Origin: Mycobacterium sp. E2733
GTDB taxonomy: Bacteria > Actinomycetota > Actinomycetes > Mycobacteriales > Mycobacteriaceae
Reading direction: 5' to 3'
DNA: 64,000 nt
Assembly (NCBI RefSeq): GCF_001667585.1
Contig: NZ_LZJZ01000032.1
Location: 1-64,000 of the forward strand
Position 1 is the first letter of the stretch; every line of letters begins with the position of its first letter. Under the pieces are notes generated by a model. The model searched no databases. It was given only the letters and a program-made list of their open reading frames with translations, and was not told where the DNA came from. This document shows, one piece after another, positions 26,694 to 35,999 of the stretch. The position numbers were made by a program, and so were the translations under genes.

Positions 26694-26813
26694 ATGGAGA
26701 TCCTGGGTTGGATATTCGTCGCGATCATCGCGTTGGTGGTCGCGATCGGATTGGGGCTTGGGGTGGTATCCCTGCCCGATGCCCGCCGCTACCTGAAACT
26801 GAGGCGGATGTAA
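26694..26813 (+). CDS. 39-residue single-span membrane protein of the hydrogenase locus
   Basis: A short gene starting ATG at 26694 with AAAGGAG eight to ten bases upstream and ending TAA at 26811-26813. The peptide starts MEILGWIFVAIIALVVAIGL, one clear membrane helix, and ends in a basic tail, RRYLKLRRM, which should face the cytoplasm. Short proteins of this pattern occur beside actinobacterial hydrogenases (I associate it with the DUF6893 small-protein type, tentatively). It may anchor the soluble hydrogenase to the membrane. Confidence 0.75.
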   Translation: MEILGWIFVAIIALVVAIGLGLGVVSLPDARRYLKLRRM

Positions 26814-26830
26814 TTGCCCGGACGGCGGAG

Positions 26831-27340
26831 ATGACGGCGCGCATCCTGGTAGCGGGCATCGGCAACATCTTCCTGGGCGACGACGGATTCGGGTCCGAAG
26901 TGATCCGCAACGCCGAGATCCCGCAGGGCGATTCGAATGTCCGGGTCACCGACTACGGCATCAGCGGGATGCACCTCGCCTACGACCTGCTCGAGGACTG
27001 GGACACGCTGGTCCTCATCGACGCGGTGCCCAGCCGCGGCAACCCCGGCACGTTGCATGTCTTTCAGGCCGATCATAAATCAAATCCCGCCACAACGGGT
27101 TTCGATGGCCACAGCATGGATCCGGCCGCGGTGTTCGCCAGCCTGCGGGCGCTGGGCGGCAATCCGCCCTACACGGTCGTCGTGGGGTGCGAGGCGGGCA
27201 GCGTCGAGGAGGGCATCGGCCTCACCGACCCCGTTGCCAAGGCGGTTCCACGCGCCGCCCGGGCCGTCGAGGAGATCGTCGCGGCGTTGCAATCCCACTC
27301 GTCGCAACCGGCCGAGAGGAACGCTGAACCATGTGTCTAG
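26831..27340 (+). CDS. Hydrogenase maturation protease
   Basis: HycI/HupD-family endopeptidase of 169 residues that removes the C-terminal extension of the large subunit once nickel is in place. The motif VAGIGNIFLGDDGFG near the N-terminus contains the metal-sensing acid, DAVPSRG supplies a second acid and FDGHSMDP the conserved His. The ATG at 26831 is chosen, with GGCGGAG just upstream. It overlaps hypC by ten bases. Its target is presumably HhyL, cleaved after His577. Confidence 0.93.
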   Translation: MTARILVAGIGNIFLGDDGFGSEVIRNAEIPQGDSNVRVTDYGISGMHLAYDLLEDWDTLVLIDAVPSRGNPGTLHVFQADHKSNPATTGFDGHSMDPAAVFASLRALGGNPPYTVVVGCEAGSVEEGIGLTDPVAKAVPRAARAVEEIVAALQSHSSQPAERNAEPCV

Positions 27341-27597
27341 GGATTCCCGGCCAAGTGATCCGGATGCTGGACGGCTTCGAAGGGCAACTCGCCTTGGTCG
27401 ACGTCACCGGCGAACAGCGCCGGGTCAACGTCGGCATGCTGCCCGAAGAGACGTTCGCGCCCGGCGACTGGATCATCATTCACATGGGCTTCGCCATCGA
27501 GAAGACCGACCGTGCCGGCGCCGAGCAGGCGATGGCCGGCCTGGAGCTGATGGGCCGCGGCCGCACGGAGCCGATGGACTTCCCGGAGGGCGGCTGA
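27331..27597 (+). CDS. hypC: Hydrogenase assembly chaperone HypC (copy 1)
   Basis: An 88-residue chaperone that carries the Fe(CN)2CO group from HypD/HypE to the large subunit. It begins [10 protein letters not shown], with the essential Cys2, and has the late motif [14 protein letters not shown]. It overlaps the protease gene by ten bases and precedes hypF by one base. A second HypC (32559) and a HypC-like domain (29968) are encoded in the same locus. Confidence 0.96.
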   Translation: MCLGIPGQVIRMLDGFEGQLALVDVTGEQRRVNVGMLPEETFAPGDWIIIHMGFAIEKTDRAGAEQAMAGLELMGRGRTEPMDFPEGG

Positions 27598-27598
27598 G

Positions 27599-29971
27599 AT
27601 GACCCAGTCCCCCCTGCTGCTACGGCGCGGACGCTCTGATATCCGGGTTCGGCAGCGCTTCACCGTGACCGGTGTCGTGCAGGGGGTTGGCTTCCGGCCC
27701 TTCGTCCACCGCATCGCGACCGAACTCGGCCTGTCCGGCTTCGTCGGCAACGATTCGGGCGCCGTATTCGTCGAAGTGCAGGGCGAGCCCGCACGCATAG
27801 CCGAATTCGGCAGGCGCCTGCGCGCCGAGGCGCCGCCGCTGGCGCGGATCAGCGGCATCACGGTCAGCGACATCGCCGCCGACGCCGGCCGCCGACCCGG
27901 GTTCAGGATCGTGGCCAGCCGGGCCGTCCCCGGCGGGACGACGCCGATTCCGCCCGACATCGCCGCCTGCGACGACTGCGTCGCCGAACTCTTCGACCCA
28001 AGCGACCGGCGCTACCGCCACCCCTTCGTCACCTGCACCAACTGCGGGCCGCGATTCACCATCATCCGCGAGCTGCCCTATGACCGCCCGGCCACCACGA
28101 TGTCCGGATTCACCATGTGTGCGCGCTGCGCCGCCGAATACCACGACCCGGCAGACCGGCGCTTCCACGCGCAGCCGATCGCCTGCACCGACTGCGGGCC
28201 GTCCCTGTGGTTCCGGTCGGCGGACGGCCGCGTCGACGGTGCGGATGCCGCCCTGGCGGCCACCCAACGCGCGCTCGCCGCCGGTGCGGTGGTGGCCATC
28301 AAGGGCGTCGGCGGCTACCACCTGGCCTGCACCGTCAGCGACGGCTCGGCGGTCGCCGTGCTGCGGGCGCGAAAGGCCCGCGGCGCCAAGCCGTTTGCCA
28401 TGCTGGTCCGTGATCTGGAGATCGCGCGCCGCTACGCCTACGTCGACGACGACGAGGCCGCGGTGCTGCTGGGTCCCGCCCGCCCGATCGTGCTGCTGAG
28501 GCGCCGACCCCCGAACGACACTGCGCCGGTCGCCGACGCCGTCGCGCCCGGCAGCCCGCTGCTGGGCCTGATGCTGCCGTACTCCCCCATCCACCACCTG
28601 CTGATGGCGCCGGTGCCCGGCGCCGCCGAGGCCGCCCCCACCGCGCTGGTGCTCACCAGCGCCAATCGATCCGACGAACCCATCTGCTTCACCGACGACG
28701 ATGCCTCACAACGACTTCCGGCCCTGTGCGATGCCGTCCTCGACCACGACCGCGCGATCCACGTCCCATGTGACGACTCCGTGGTACGGGTGTTGAAAGA
28801 CGAGGGGGTCGGGCGCGAACTGCCGATCCGGAGGTCCCGCGGGTATGCGCCGCTGCCGGTCGACCTGAATGTCGAGGGCCCGGCGGTGCTGGCCGTCGGC
28901 GGGGAATTGAAGAACACCTTCTGCCTCACCGACGGCTCGCGCGCCTACCTGTCCGGGCACATCGGCGACATGGGCACCTGGGAGACGCTGCGCGCGTTCG
29001 AGCGGGCGGTGCGCCAGCTCAGCGAAATACGCGGTGAGCCCGCACGGTTGGCCGCCGACCTGCATCCCGGGTATCACACCCAAAATTGGGCGGAGCGCCG
29101 CGCGGACCGTCGACCGCTGGACCTCGTTCAGCACCACCACGCGCACGTGGTGTCGTTGCTGGCCGAGCACGGGCGTATCGGTGAACCGGCCGTCGGCGTC
29201 TCCTTCGACGGCACGGGTTACGGATTTGACCAGACCATCTGGGGCGGGGAAATCCTCTCGCTCGGCGTCGACAGCCAGCGATTCGTCCGGGCCGGCCACC
29301 TGTTGCCGGTGCCGCTGCCCGGCGGTGATGCCGCGGTCCGCAACCCGTGGCGGATGGCGCTGTCGCAGTTGTGGTCGGCCGGCATCGACTGGATGGCCGA
29401 CCTGGCGCCCGTAGCGGTGGCGACGCCCGACGAATTACGCCTTACCCGTTCCCAATTGGAGACGGGAACCGGATGCGTTCCCTGCTCGAGCATGGGCCGC
29501 CTGTTCGACGCGGTCGCCTCGTTGCTCGGCGTGCGGCACCGCATCGACTACGAAGGGCAGGCCGCCATCGAGCTGGAAGCGCTGGCCGAGTCGGCGGGCG
29601 CGCAGGCCGGGCCGTCGCTGCCGCTCATGGTGGACGCCGACGGGGTGATCGACCCCGCCCCCATGGTGCAGACGTTGGTGTCCGCGCTCTACGCCGGTAC
29701 GCGGCCCGCGCTGCTGGCCAGGGCTTTTCACGAGTCCGTCGCGGACGCCGTCGCCAAGGCGGTCGGTCAGGTGGCCGGCGCCACCCGGTTGGTGGGCCTC
29801 ACCGGCGGGGTATTCCAGAACGTGTTATTGCTGAGAGCGTGTCGTCAGCGGTTGCAGCTGGCCGGATTCGAGGTGCTGACCCACCACACCGTTCCGCCCA
29901 ACGACGGCGGGCTCGCCCTGGGTCAGGCCGTGATCTCCATGCTGACCGCGCGGGAGGAGACTGAGCCATGA
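27599..29971 (+). CDS. hypF: Carbamoyltransferase HypF
   Basis: Makes carbamoyl-adenylate from carbamoyl phosphate and transfers the group to HypE, the source of the cyanide ligands. The 790 residues show an acylphosphatase domain (about 16-105, [13 protein letters not shown]), two zinc fingers (CDDC/CTNCG and CARC/CTDCG, about 120-200), a YrdC-like domain (about 220-400, [20 protein letters not shown]) and a Kae1-like C-terminal domain with [14 protein letters not shown] and [10 protein letters not shown]. Full length, with no lesion. It overlaps the SIS-HypC gene by four bases. Confidence 0.97.
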   Translation: MTQSPLLLRRGRSDIRVRQRFTVTGVVQGVGFRPFVHRIATELGLSGFVGNDSGAVFVEVQGEPARIAEFGRRLRAEAPPLARISGITVSDIAADAGRRPGFRIVASRAVPGGTTPIPPDIAACDDCVAELFDPSDRRYRHPFVTCTNCGPRFTIIRELPYDRPATTMSGFTMCARCAAEYHDPADRRFHAQPIACTDCGPSLWFRSADGRVDGADAALAATQRALAAGAVVAIKGVGGYHLACTVSDGSAVAVLRARKARGAKPFAMLVRDLEIARRYAYVDDDEAAVLLGPARPIVLLRRRPPNDTAPVADAVAPGSPLLGLMLPYSPIHHLLMAPVPGAAEAAPTALVLTSANRSDEPICFTDDDASQRLPALCDAVLDHDRAIHVPCDDSVVRVLKDEGVGRELPIRRSRGYAPLPVDLNVEGPAVLAVGGELKNTFCLTDGSRAYLSGHIGDMGTWETLRAFERAVRQLSEIRGEPARLAADLHPGYHTQNWAERRADRRPLDLVQHHHAHVVSLLAEHGRIGEPAVGVSFDGTGYGFDQTIWGGEILSLGVDSQRFVRAGHLLPVPLPGGDAAVRNPWRMALSQLWSAGIDWMADLAPVAVATPDELRLTRSQLETGTGCVPCSSMGRLFDAVASLLGVRHRIDYEGQAAIELEALAESAGAQAGPSLPLMVDADGVIDPAPMVQTLVSALYAGTRPALLARAFHESVADAVAKAVGQVAGATRLVGLTGGVFQNVLLLRACRQRLQLAGFEVLTHHTVPPNDGGLALGQAVISMLTAREETEP

Positions 29972-30687
29972 CCACCACAGCCATCGATCGCGGACTAGGC
30001 GCCGAATTGGCCGAAGACCTCGCCGCCACCGCATTCACACTCGCCAAGCGCTTCGCCGCCGGCGCCACCATGTGGTCCATCGCGCCGTCGTGGGAGCCCC
30101 ACGCACTGCACATCGCGGTCGAGTTCGTGCACCCGGTGATCATGGGCAAACGGGCCCTGCCCGCGGTGGCGCTGACCGGACCCGACCTGGTGGATTTGGT
30201 CCGAGTGTCCGTGCGGCCCGGCGACATCATGGTCGCGGTCTCTGGAGCCGACGACGCGCAAGTCCGCTCGGTGATGCGGCGCGCCCCCGCATGGGGCGCG
30301 ACGACGATCTGGATCGGCAGCGGCGAACGCCCCGGGGCTGGCATGGCCGACCACGTGCTGTGGCTCGACGACCCCGATCCGCGCGTGCCCGCGACGGGTG
30401 GCTTTGTGCTGTTCTATCACCTGCTGTGGGAATTGACCCACGTGTGCTTCGAGCACCCCGGCCTGCTCAAACCCGAGCGAGCGGACTCGGTTTGCGTCAC
30501 CTGTAGCGACGAGGGACGGCCCGGCGAGGCGGTGACGGCGTCGGCCGACGGGCACGCCACGGTGCGCACCGCGCGCGGCATCGAGAACGTGGTGACCACC
30601 CTGATCGACCCCGTTGTCGCCGGGGACCTGATCCTGGTGCACGCGGGCATGGCGATCGGCAGACTGGAAGACGAGGAGGGCCGATGA
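29968..30687 (+). CDS. SIS-type domain fused to a HypC-like domain
   Basis: A 239-residue protein. Residues 1-165 look like a sugar-isomerase (SIS) nucleotide-sugar fold ([27 protein letters not shown]). Residues about 170-239 resemble Hyp[15 protein letters not shown], an internal Cys that stands where HypC has its Cys2, and the ending [16 protein letters not shown]. Such fusions are annotated as HypC/HybG/HupF family in other actinobacteria; their role relative to free HypC is unclear to me. The gene overlaps both neighbours by four bases and a separate SIS gene follows directly. Confidence 0.82.
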   Translation: MTTTAIDRGLGAELAEDLAATAFTLAKRFAAGATMWSIAPSWEPHALHIAVEFVHPVIMGKRALPAVALTGPDLVDLVRVSVRPGDIMVAVSGADDAQVRSVMRRAPAWGATTIWIGSGERPGAGMADHVLWLDDPDPRVPATGGFVLFYHLLWELTHVCFEHPGLLKPERADSVCVTCSDEGRPGEAVTASADGHATVRTARGIENVVTTLIDPVVAGDLILVHAGMAIGRLEDEEGR

Positions 30688-31358
30688 CTCCCGCCGAGGA
30701 ACCCACCAACTTCCTGTACCCGTTCATCGACGCCGAAGAAGACGATGCCGGTTCGCTGCTGGCCGACCTGGCCGCGTCCGCGCAGGCGAAGGCGGCCGAG
30801 AGCCTGGCGCTGCGGCGCTCGACACTGGAAGCCAACGCCGCATTGCTGGAGCAGGCCGCCGCCGAGCTGGCGCGCCGCTTCGCGGCGGGCGGGCGTATGT
30901 TCACCTTCGGAAACGGCGGCAGTTGCACCGATTCCACCACCCTGGCGAGGCTGTTCGCCCGGCCGCCGGTTGGCATGCCGTTGCCCGCGTGGCCATTGAC
31001 CACCGATCAGGCGATCCTGACCGCGCTGGGCAACGACGTCGGATTCGAGTTGGTGTTCGCCCGGCAGTTGATTGCCCGCGCCAAGGCCGGTGACATCGCC
31101 ATCGCCATGTCGACCAGTGGCGGTTCGCCCAACCTGCTCGCCGCGCTGGCCGAGGCGCGCCAACGCGGCCTGTACACCATCGGTTTCGCCGGTTATGACG
31201 GCGGCGCGTTCGCGAACAATCCGAATGTGGACGCCTGCTTCGTCGTTCGTTCGCAGAGCGTGCACCGGATCCAGGAAGCGCAAGCGCTGCTGGGCTACCA
31301 ACTGTGGCTGAGCGTGCATCAACAGCTCGGCGGTGAGAAACGCATGGGGGCGGCATGA
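30684..31358 (+). CDS. SIS-domain protein, phosphoheptose isomerase-like
   Basis: The 224 residues form a SIS fold similar to GmhA: FTFGNGGSCTDSTTLARLF, LGNDVGFELVFARQLIARAKAGDIAIAMSTSGGSPNLL, with the Ser/Thr-rich phosphate-binding loops preserved. The family isomerises sedoheptulose 7-phosphate, but beside hyp genes and a SIS-HypC fusion a role in hydrogenase maturation is more likely. Neither substrate nor partner can be read from the sequence. It overlaps the fusion gene by four bases and ends where hypE could begin. Confidence 0.82.
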   Translation: MTPAEEPTNFLYPFIDAEEDDAGSLLADLAASAQAKAAESLALRRSTLEANAALLEQAAAELARRFAAGGRMFTFGNGGSCTDSTTLARLFARPPVGMPLPAWPLTTDQAILTALGNDVGFELVFARQLIARAKAGDIAIAMSTSGGSPNLLAALAEARQRGLYTIGFAGYDGGAFANNPNVDACFVVRSQSVHRIQEAQALLGYQLWLSVHQQLGGEKRMGAA

Positions 31359-31363
31359 GTCGC

Positions 31364-31405
31364 GCCGACGACGATGCAGAGCGAGCGATGAGGAGGAGCG
31401 GCGCA
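31364..31405 (+). repeat. Shine-Dalgarno-carrying dispersed repeat ahead of hypE
   Basis: A 42-base sequence ending GATGAGGAGGAGCGGCGCA directly before the GTG of hypE. A 43-base copy with three differences precedes ispG on the other strand (47754-47796). It brings a strong ribosome-binding site and so decides the start codon. Confidence 0.7.
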
Positions 31406-32518
31406 GTGAGCACATCGGCGGGTGAATACCTTTCCTCGGGGCCACGATTCGCCGAGGGCGAGGTGATCGAGCGGATCGAGTCGTTCCGCAGGCGCCGCCC
31501 CCGCTTGCTCGACGACCATGTGACCCTGGCGCACGGCGCGGGGGGCAAGGCCTCGGCGGCGCTGGTGGACGCGGTGTTTCTGGAGGCGTTCCGCAACCCG
31601 CTGCTGGAGTCACTGGGTGACAGCGCGGTCCTGACGCTGCCCGGCGGCGATCGCCTGGCGATGTCGACGGATTCATTCGTGGTGCAGCCCAGGCGCTTTC
31701 CCGGCGGCTCGGTCGGCGCGCTTGCCGTGCACGGCACCTGCAACGATCTCGCGATGGCCGGCGCGGTGCCGTCGTGGATCTCGGCGGCATTCGTGCTCGA
31801 GGAGGGTTTCCCCATCGCCGAATTGAAGGAGATCGTCGCCGACATGGCGGCGGCGGCCGCCACGGCCGGCGTGCGGATCGTCACCGGCGACACCAAGGTG
31901 GTGCCCAAGGGCGCCGCCGACGGCGTGTTCATCACCACCGCCGGGGCCGGTGTCATTCCGGCGGGACGCGCGCTGTCCGCGGCGTCGGTGCGGCCCGGTG
32001 ACAAGCTGCTGCTGTCGGGGTCGATGGGCGACCACGGCATGGCGGTCATGCTGGCGCGGGGCGACCTGGCCATCGAGGCCGACATCCACTCCGACACCGC
32101 GTCGGTCAGCCCGCTGGTGGAGCTGCTGATGGCGGCCGCGCCGTCGACCCGCTGGCTGCGCGATGCGACAAGGGGCGGGGTGGGCACCGTCTGCAACGAA
32201 CTCGCCCAGGCCTGTGGTCTCGGGGTGCTGCTCGAAGAGGAACGACTTCCCTTGGCGCCCATGGTCAATGGCGCCTGCGAGCTGCTCGGCATCGACCCGC
32301 TGTACGTTGCCAACGAGGGCAAGTTCGTCGCGGTCGTCGCGCCGGAGGAGGCGCAGGCCGGGCTCGACGTCTTGCGGTCGCATCCGTTGGGCGCCGACGC
32401 CGCCGAGGTCGGGGAAATTGTCACCGAACCAGCCGAAAGCGTGGTGCTGCGCACCGGATTCGGCGGAACACGGATCGTCGACATGCTCGTCGGCGACCCG
32501 CTGCCGCGGATCTGTTAG
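31406..32518 (+). CDS. hypE: Hydrogenase expression/formation protein HypE
   Basis: ATP-dependent dehydratase that converts the carbamoyl group on its terminal Cys to thiocyanate, the cyanide donor. The PurM-like protein has DDHVTLAHGAGGKAS, LGDSAVLTLPGG, HGTCNDLAMAGA, and ends PRIC, the reactive C-terminal Cys. The frame is open from an ATG at 31355 that overlaps the previous stop, but a repeat carrying AGGAGGAG lies seven bases before the GTG at 31406, giving 370 residues; I prefer this start. A half REP-like element follows the stop. Confidence 0.95.
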   Translation: MSTSAGEYLSSGPRFAEGEVIERIESFRRRRPRLLDDHVTLAHGAGGKASAALVDAVFLEAFRNPLLESLGDSAVLTLPGGDRLAMSTDSFVVQPRRFPGGSVGALAVHGTCNDLAMAGAVPSWISAAFVLEEGFPIAELKEIVADMAAAAATAGVRIVTGDTKVVPKGAADGVFITTAGAGVIPAGRALSAASVRPGDKLLLSGSMGDHGMAVMLARGDLAIEADIHSDTASVSPLVELLMAAAPSTRWLRDATRGGVGTVCNELAQACGLGVLLEEERLPLAPMVNGACELLGIDPLYVANEGKFVAVVAPEEAQAGLDVLRSHPLGADAAEVGEIVTEPAESVVLRTGFGGTRIVDMLVGDPLPRIC

Positions 32519-32536
32519 GGCGCGGCGGGTCGCCAC
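32518..32536. repeat. REP-like element, right half
   Basis: GGGCGCGGCGGGTCGCCAC, the right half of the family seen at 8481 and 16976, starts one base after the hypE stop codon. It lies in the 40-base hypE-hypC gap and replaces the four-base overlaps usual in this operon. Confidence 0.55.
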
Positions 32537-32558
32537 CAGAAAGTAAGGGAGGCCGCAC

Positions 32559-32831
32559 ATGTGTCTGGGAATTCCGGGGCGGATCGTCGAGATCACCGAC
32601 CCCGCCGAATATTTGGCGAAGGTCGACGTCAGCGGCGTGCAGCGCACCATCAGTGTGCGGCTGCTCTCCGACGACATGCCCGAACCCGACGACTGGGTGC
32701 TGGTGCACGTCGGGTTCGCGATGGCCAAGATCGACGAGACGGAGGCGCTGCTCACCCTGGCCGCCGTTCAGAAACTCGGCGACGCCTACGACACCGAGAT
32801 CCAAGCCTTCGACTCGTCGGCCATCATCTGA
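32559..32831 (+). CDS. hypC: Hydrogenase assembly chaperone HypC (copy 2)
   Basis: A 90-residue HypC starting MCLGIPGRIVEI with Cys2 in place and ending with a helix after DDWVLVHVGFAMAKID. A strong ribosome site (AGGGAGG) precedes the ATG. It differs from copy 1 at most positions outside the motifs, so the two are paralogues of some age, perhaps with different partners. HypD follows after 11 bases, the usual hypC-hypD pairing, which makes this the more likely partner of HypD. Confidence 0.95.
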   Translation: MCLGIPGRIVEITDPAEYLAKVDVSGVQRTISVRLLSDDMPEPDDWVLVHVGFAMAKIDETEALLTLAAVQKLGDAYDTEIQAFDSSAII

Positions 32832-32842
32832 AGGGGACGCAC

Positions 32843-33973
32843 ATGAAATTCGTTGACGAGTTCCGTGATCCGGCCGCGGCACGCAAGCTGCTGGGCGCCA
32901 TCGAACGCTTGGCCGGCGCCGATGGCGACCAGTTCAAGTTCATGGAAGTGTGTGGTGGGCACACGCACACGATCTACCGGCACGGCATCGAGCATCTGCT
33001 GCCCGACAACGTCGAGTTGGTGCACGGCCCCGGCTGTCCGGTCTGCGTGATCCCGATGGGCCGAATCGACGACGCCATGTGGCTGGCCGGCCAACCGGAC
33101 GTGATCTTCACCTGCTTCGGCGACATGATGCGGGTGCCCGGGTCGCACGGCAGCCTGCTGGACGCCAAGGCGCGCGGCGCCGACGTGCGGTTCGTCTACT
33201 CCCCGCTGGACGCGCTGAAGATCGCCCTCGACAATCCCGACAAGCACGTGGTGTTCTTCGCCATCGGCTTCGAAACGACCGCGCCGTCGACGGCGGTCAC
33301 CCTGGCCCGGGCGCGCGACCTGGGGCTGAGCAATTTCAGCGTGTTCTGCAATCACGTGATGATCGTGCCCCCGATCAAGGCCATCCTCGAGTCGCCGGAC
33401 CTGCGCCTGTCGGGGTTCATCGGCCCCGGGCACGTTTCCACGGTGGTGGGCAACCGTCCCTACCGCTTCGTGCCCGAGGTGTATCGAAAGCCGTTGGTGG
33501 TGGCCGGTTTTGAGCCCCTGGACATTCTGGCTGCGGTCGCGATGCTGCTGACGCAGATCCGCGAGGGCCGCTGCGAAGTGGAGAACCAGTACACCCGTGT
33601 GGTGCCCGAGGGCGGCAACCCGGCGGCTCTGGCGTTGATGGGCAAGGTGTTTGCGCTGCGCCCCCACTTCGAGTGGCGCGGGCTGGGCTTCATCTCCCAA
33701 AGCGCGCTCCGGCTGCACGACGACTTCGCGGAGTTCGACGCCGAGCTGCGGTTCGCGATGCCCGGTGTGCGGGTCGCCGACCCCAAGGCCTGCCAGTGCG
33801 GCGAGGTGCTCAAGGGCGTGCTCAAGCCTTGGGAATGCAAGGTTTTCGGTACCGCGTGCACCCCGGAGACCCCGATCGGCACGTGCATGGTGTCCCCCGA
33901 GGGCGCGTGCGCGGCCTACTACAACTTCGGCCGCATGCACCGGGACGCGGTCAAGCTGGTGGGGCGCGCTTGA
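32843..33973 (+). CDS. hypD: Hydrogenase formation protein HypD
   Basis: Fe-S scaffold on which the Fe(CN)2CO group is built with HypC. The 376 residues contain MEVCGGHTHTIYRHG (catalytic Cys and HypC contact), GPGCPVCV, TCFGDMMRVPGS, and the [4Fe-4S] ligand region near the C-terminus with CQCGEVL, ECKVFG, TACTP and GTCMVS. The start is the ATG at 32843 with AAGGGGA upstream. It overlaps the next gene by four bases. Confidence 0.97.
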   Translation: MKFVDEFRDPAAARKLLGAIERLAGADGDQFKFMEVCGGHTHTIYRHGIEHLLPDNVELVHGPGCPVCVIPMGRIDDAMWLAGQPDVIFTCFGDMMRVPGSHGSLLDAKARGADVRFVYSPLDALKIALDNPDKHVVFFAIGFETTAPSTAVTLARARDLGLSNFSVFCNHVMIVPPIKAILESPDLRLSGFIGPGHVSTVVGNRPYRFVPEVYRKPLVVAGFEPLDILAAVAMLLTQIREGRCEVENQYTRVVPEGGNPAALALMGKVFALRPHFEWRGLGFISQSALRLHDDFAEFDAELRFAMPGVRVADPKACQCGEVLKGVLKPWECKVFGTACTPETPIGTCMVSPEGACAAYYNFGRMHRDAVKLVGRA

Positions 33974-34707
33974 CCGGTAACACCGACGGCCCGGACATGT
34001 TCGCGCGCTATGCATACGCACCCAACGCGCTGGGCTATTGCGGTCCCCCGCTGGGCGCCACCCTGCGGGACGGTTCGGTCGACGAGGTGCGCCGCGCCGC
34101 AACGAAGTTCTCCGGGGCGTGGCCGTACCTGCGGGTGCTGTCGACGCTGACCGGGATCGCCGACCCGCTGGATTACCGGCTCGTCGAGTCGTACTGGCTG
34201 GGCGGGGGCGTCGGCGCCGACCTGGACCCGCGAGACTTCTTCGACGCGTTGCTGGCGATCATCGGCCCGCAGGCGGGCCGCTACTGGTCACACCTGACCC
34301 CGGACCTGGCCGGCGAGGCCGCCGCCAACCACTGCTTCCACGTGTTCGGCGTCTACCCGTGGACGCGGTTCTTGGGCCGCGGCATGGATCGGCATCCCCT
34401 GAACGTGCTGGACAGCTGCCGGATCACCTGGGGAACCGTGCTTTCGCGTGACCGCGACCGGATCGAGGTGCTGCACGCAAAGCTGGTACTCGACGGTGAC
34501 GCGCTGGTGCTCTCCGAACCGTCGTCCGGCGCGTTCGACGTCTGGACCGACGGATACAGCGCGGTGCCCGATGTCGCCCCGGGCGACGTGGTCGCGCTGC
34601 ACTGGGGGCGGCTGTGCGGCCGGCTGTCACCGCGACAGGTCCGCGACCTCGCCGACGGAACCGAGCGCCAACTGCGTGTGACGAGCCGCCGACTGGCGCG
34701 CGTCTAA
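33970..34707 (+). CDS. DUF6390-like protein closing the hydrogenase locus
   Basis: A 245-residue protein, start TTG at 33970 overlapping the hypD stop (an ATG at 33997 would give MFARYAYAPNALGYCGPP). It is mostly helical at first (YLRVLSTLTGIADPLDYRLVESYW) with conserved-looking HCFHVFGVYPWTRFL and GTVLSRDRDRIEVL in the second half, ending in a small beta domain. I associate it with the DUF6390 family that travels with hydrogenase genes. No function is known; the overlap with hypD suggests maturation. Confidence 0.78.
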   Translation: MTGNTDGPDMFARYAYAPNALGYCGPPLGATLRDGSVDEVRRAATKFSGAWPYLRVLSTLTGIADPLDYRLVESYWLGGGVGADLDPRDFFDALLAIIGPQAGRYWSHLTPDLAGEAAANHCFHVFGVYPWTRFLGRGMDRHPLNVLDSCRITWGTVLSRDRDRIEVLHAKLVLDGDALVLSEPSSGAFDVWTDGYSAVPDVAPGDVVALHWGRLCGRLSPRQVRDLADGTERQLRVTSRRLARV

Positions 34708-34739
34708 CGGCGATCGCGGCCCGTGCCAGACTGGCCCCC

Positions 34740-35882
34740 GTGCCCGGTTCCCTCTGCGATGTGCTGCCCGCGGCCGCCGCCCTGCTCGGCGCGCCGGGCG
34801 CCGTCGACGAGCTGGGTTTGGCCGACGGGCTCGGCGGGGCGGACGGAGTCGATCGCGTCGGGGTGGTGCTGGTGGACGGACTGGGCTGGCACCTGCTTGC
34901 GGAGCTGGCCGGCAGCGCCCCGCTGCTGGCCTCCGTGGCCGCCCGGCAGACCGGCCACCTCACCCAGCTCACCAGCACCTTCCCGTCGACCACCCCGACC
35001 AGTTTGGTCTCGCTGGGCACGGGGGCGCAGCCCGGTGAGCACGGGATCCTGGGCTTCACGCTCAACGTGCCGGGCACCGACCGGGTACTCAATCACATCC
35101 TGTGGCGTGACGACCCGCCGCACGCCGAGTGGCAGCCCCTACCCACCTGGTTCGGGCGGCTCAACGAAGCCGGCGTGAGCGCGCGCGCCGTGTTGCCGGC
35201 CGCGTTCATGGGTAGCGGGCTGACCGAGGCGGCGTATCGCGGCGCCGAGTTCCGCCCGATCCAGCCGGCGGACGACAACGCTCAGCGAATCGCCGATGAG
35301 CTGCGCGCGGCGCCCGGCCTGGTTTACGGCTACACCGCCGCCCTGGACACCGCGGCCCACGCATTCGGTGTCGGATCGTCCCAGTGGCACGAAGCGGCGG
35401 CCCGGGTGGACACGCTGCTCAGCCGGCTGGTCGAAGCGCTGCCGCCGAACGCGGCGCTGCTGGTGACCGCCGACCACGGCGGTTTCAACGTTCCACCGAA
35501 CGCGCGGATAGACGTCGACACCGACCCGAGGCTGGCCGCGGGAGTGCGCGTGGTCGCCGGCGAGCCGCGGGTGCGCTACCTGCACACCGAGCCGGGCGCC
35601 GCCCCGGAGGTGCAGGCGGCCTGGAGCGAGGCACTCGACGGCAGGGCGCACGTCTACAGCCGCGAGCAGGCGGTGGCGACCGGCATGTTCGGACCGGTCA
35701 GTCCGGCGCACCTGGCGCGAATCGGCGATGTCGTCGCCGTCTGCACCGGCGATACCGCCGTACTGGCAACCGGGCACGAGCCGCCGGAAACGGCTCGCCT
35801 CATAGGCTTTCACGGCGCCGCGACGCCCGCCGAAATGGCCATCCCGCTGATCGCCTTCAAATCCCCTGCCGCGGTTGGTTAG
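34740..35882 (+). CDS. Nucleotide pyrophosphatase/phosphodiesterase-like protein
   Basis: Alkaline-phosphatase superfamily enzyme of 380 residues. The metal- and nucleophile-bearing motifs are in order: VVLVDGLGWHLL (first Asp), STFPSTTPTSL (Thr nucleophile), YGYTAALDTAAHAFG (Asp/His) and VTADHGGFNVP (Asp-His). It probably hydrolyses phosphodiester or nucleotide bonds; there is no signal peptide. The start is GTG at 34740, 32 bases after the DUF6390-like gene, so it may be the last gene of the hydrogenase transcript, but the family is general and need not be related. Confidence 0.85.
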   Translation: MPGSLCDVLPAAAALLGAPGAVDELGLADGLGGADGVDRVGVVLVDGLGWHLLAELAGSAPLLASVAARQTGHLTQLTSTFPSTTPTSLVSLGTGAQPGEHGILGFTLNVPGTDRVLNHILWRDDPPHAEWQPLPTWFGRLNEAGVSARAVLPAAFMGSGLTEAAYRGAEFRPIQPADDNAQRIADELRAAPGLVYGYTAALDTAAHAFGVGSSQWHEAAARVDTLLSRLVEALPPNAALLVTADHGGFNVPPNARIDVDTDPRLAAGVRVVAGEPRVRYLHTEPGAAPEVQAAWSEALDGRAHVYSREQAVATGMFGPVSPAHLARIGDVVAVCTGDTAVLATGHEPPETARLIGFHGAATPAEMAIPLIAFKSPAAVG

Positions 35883-35999
35883 TCGAGACCGCGGCTACTT
35901 CCGCCGAAACCCTCACAGCCCAAATGGGGCTACCTTTAAGCCTTTTCAAAGGGACCTCGCCGCGCCGCCACTCACCCGCGCTGCTACGGTGGCAGCACT

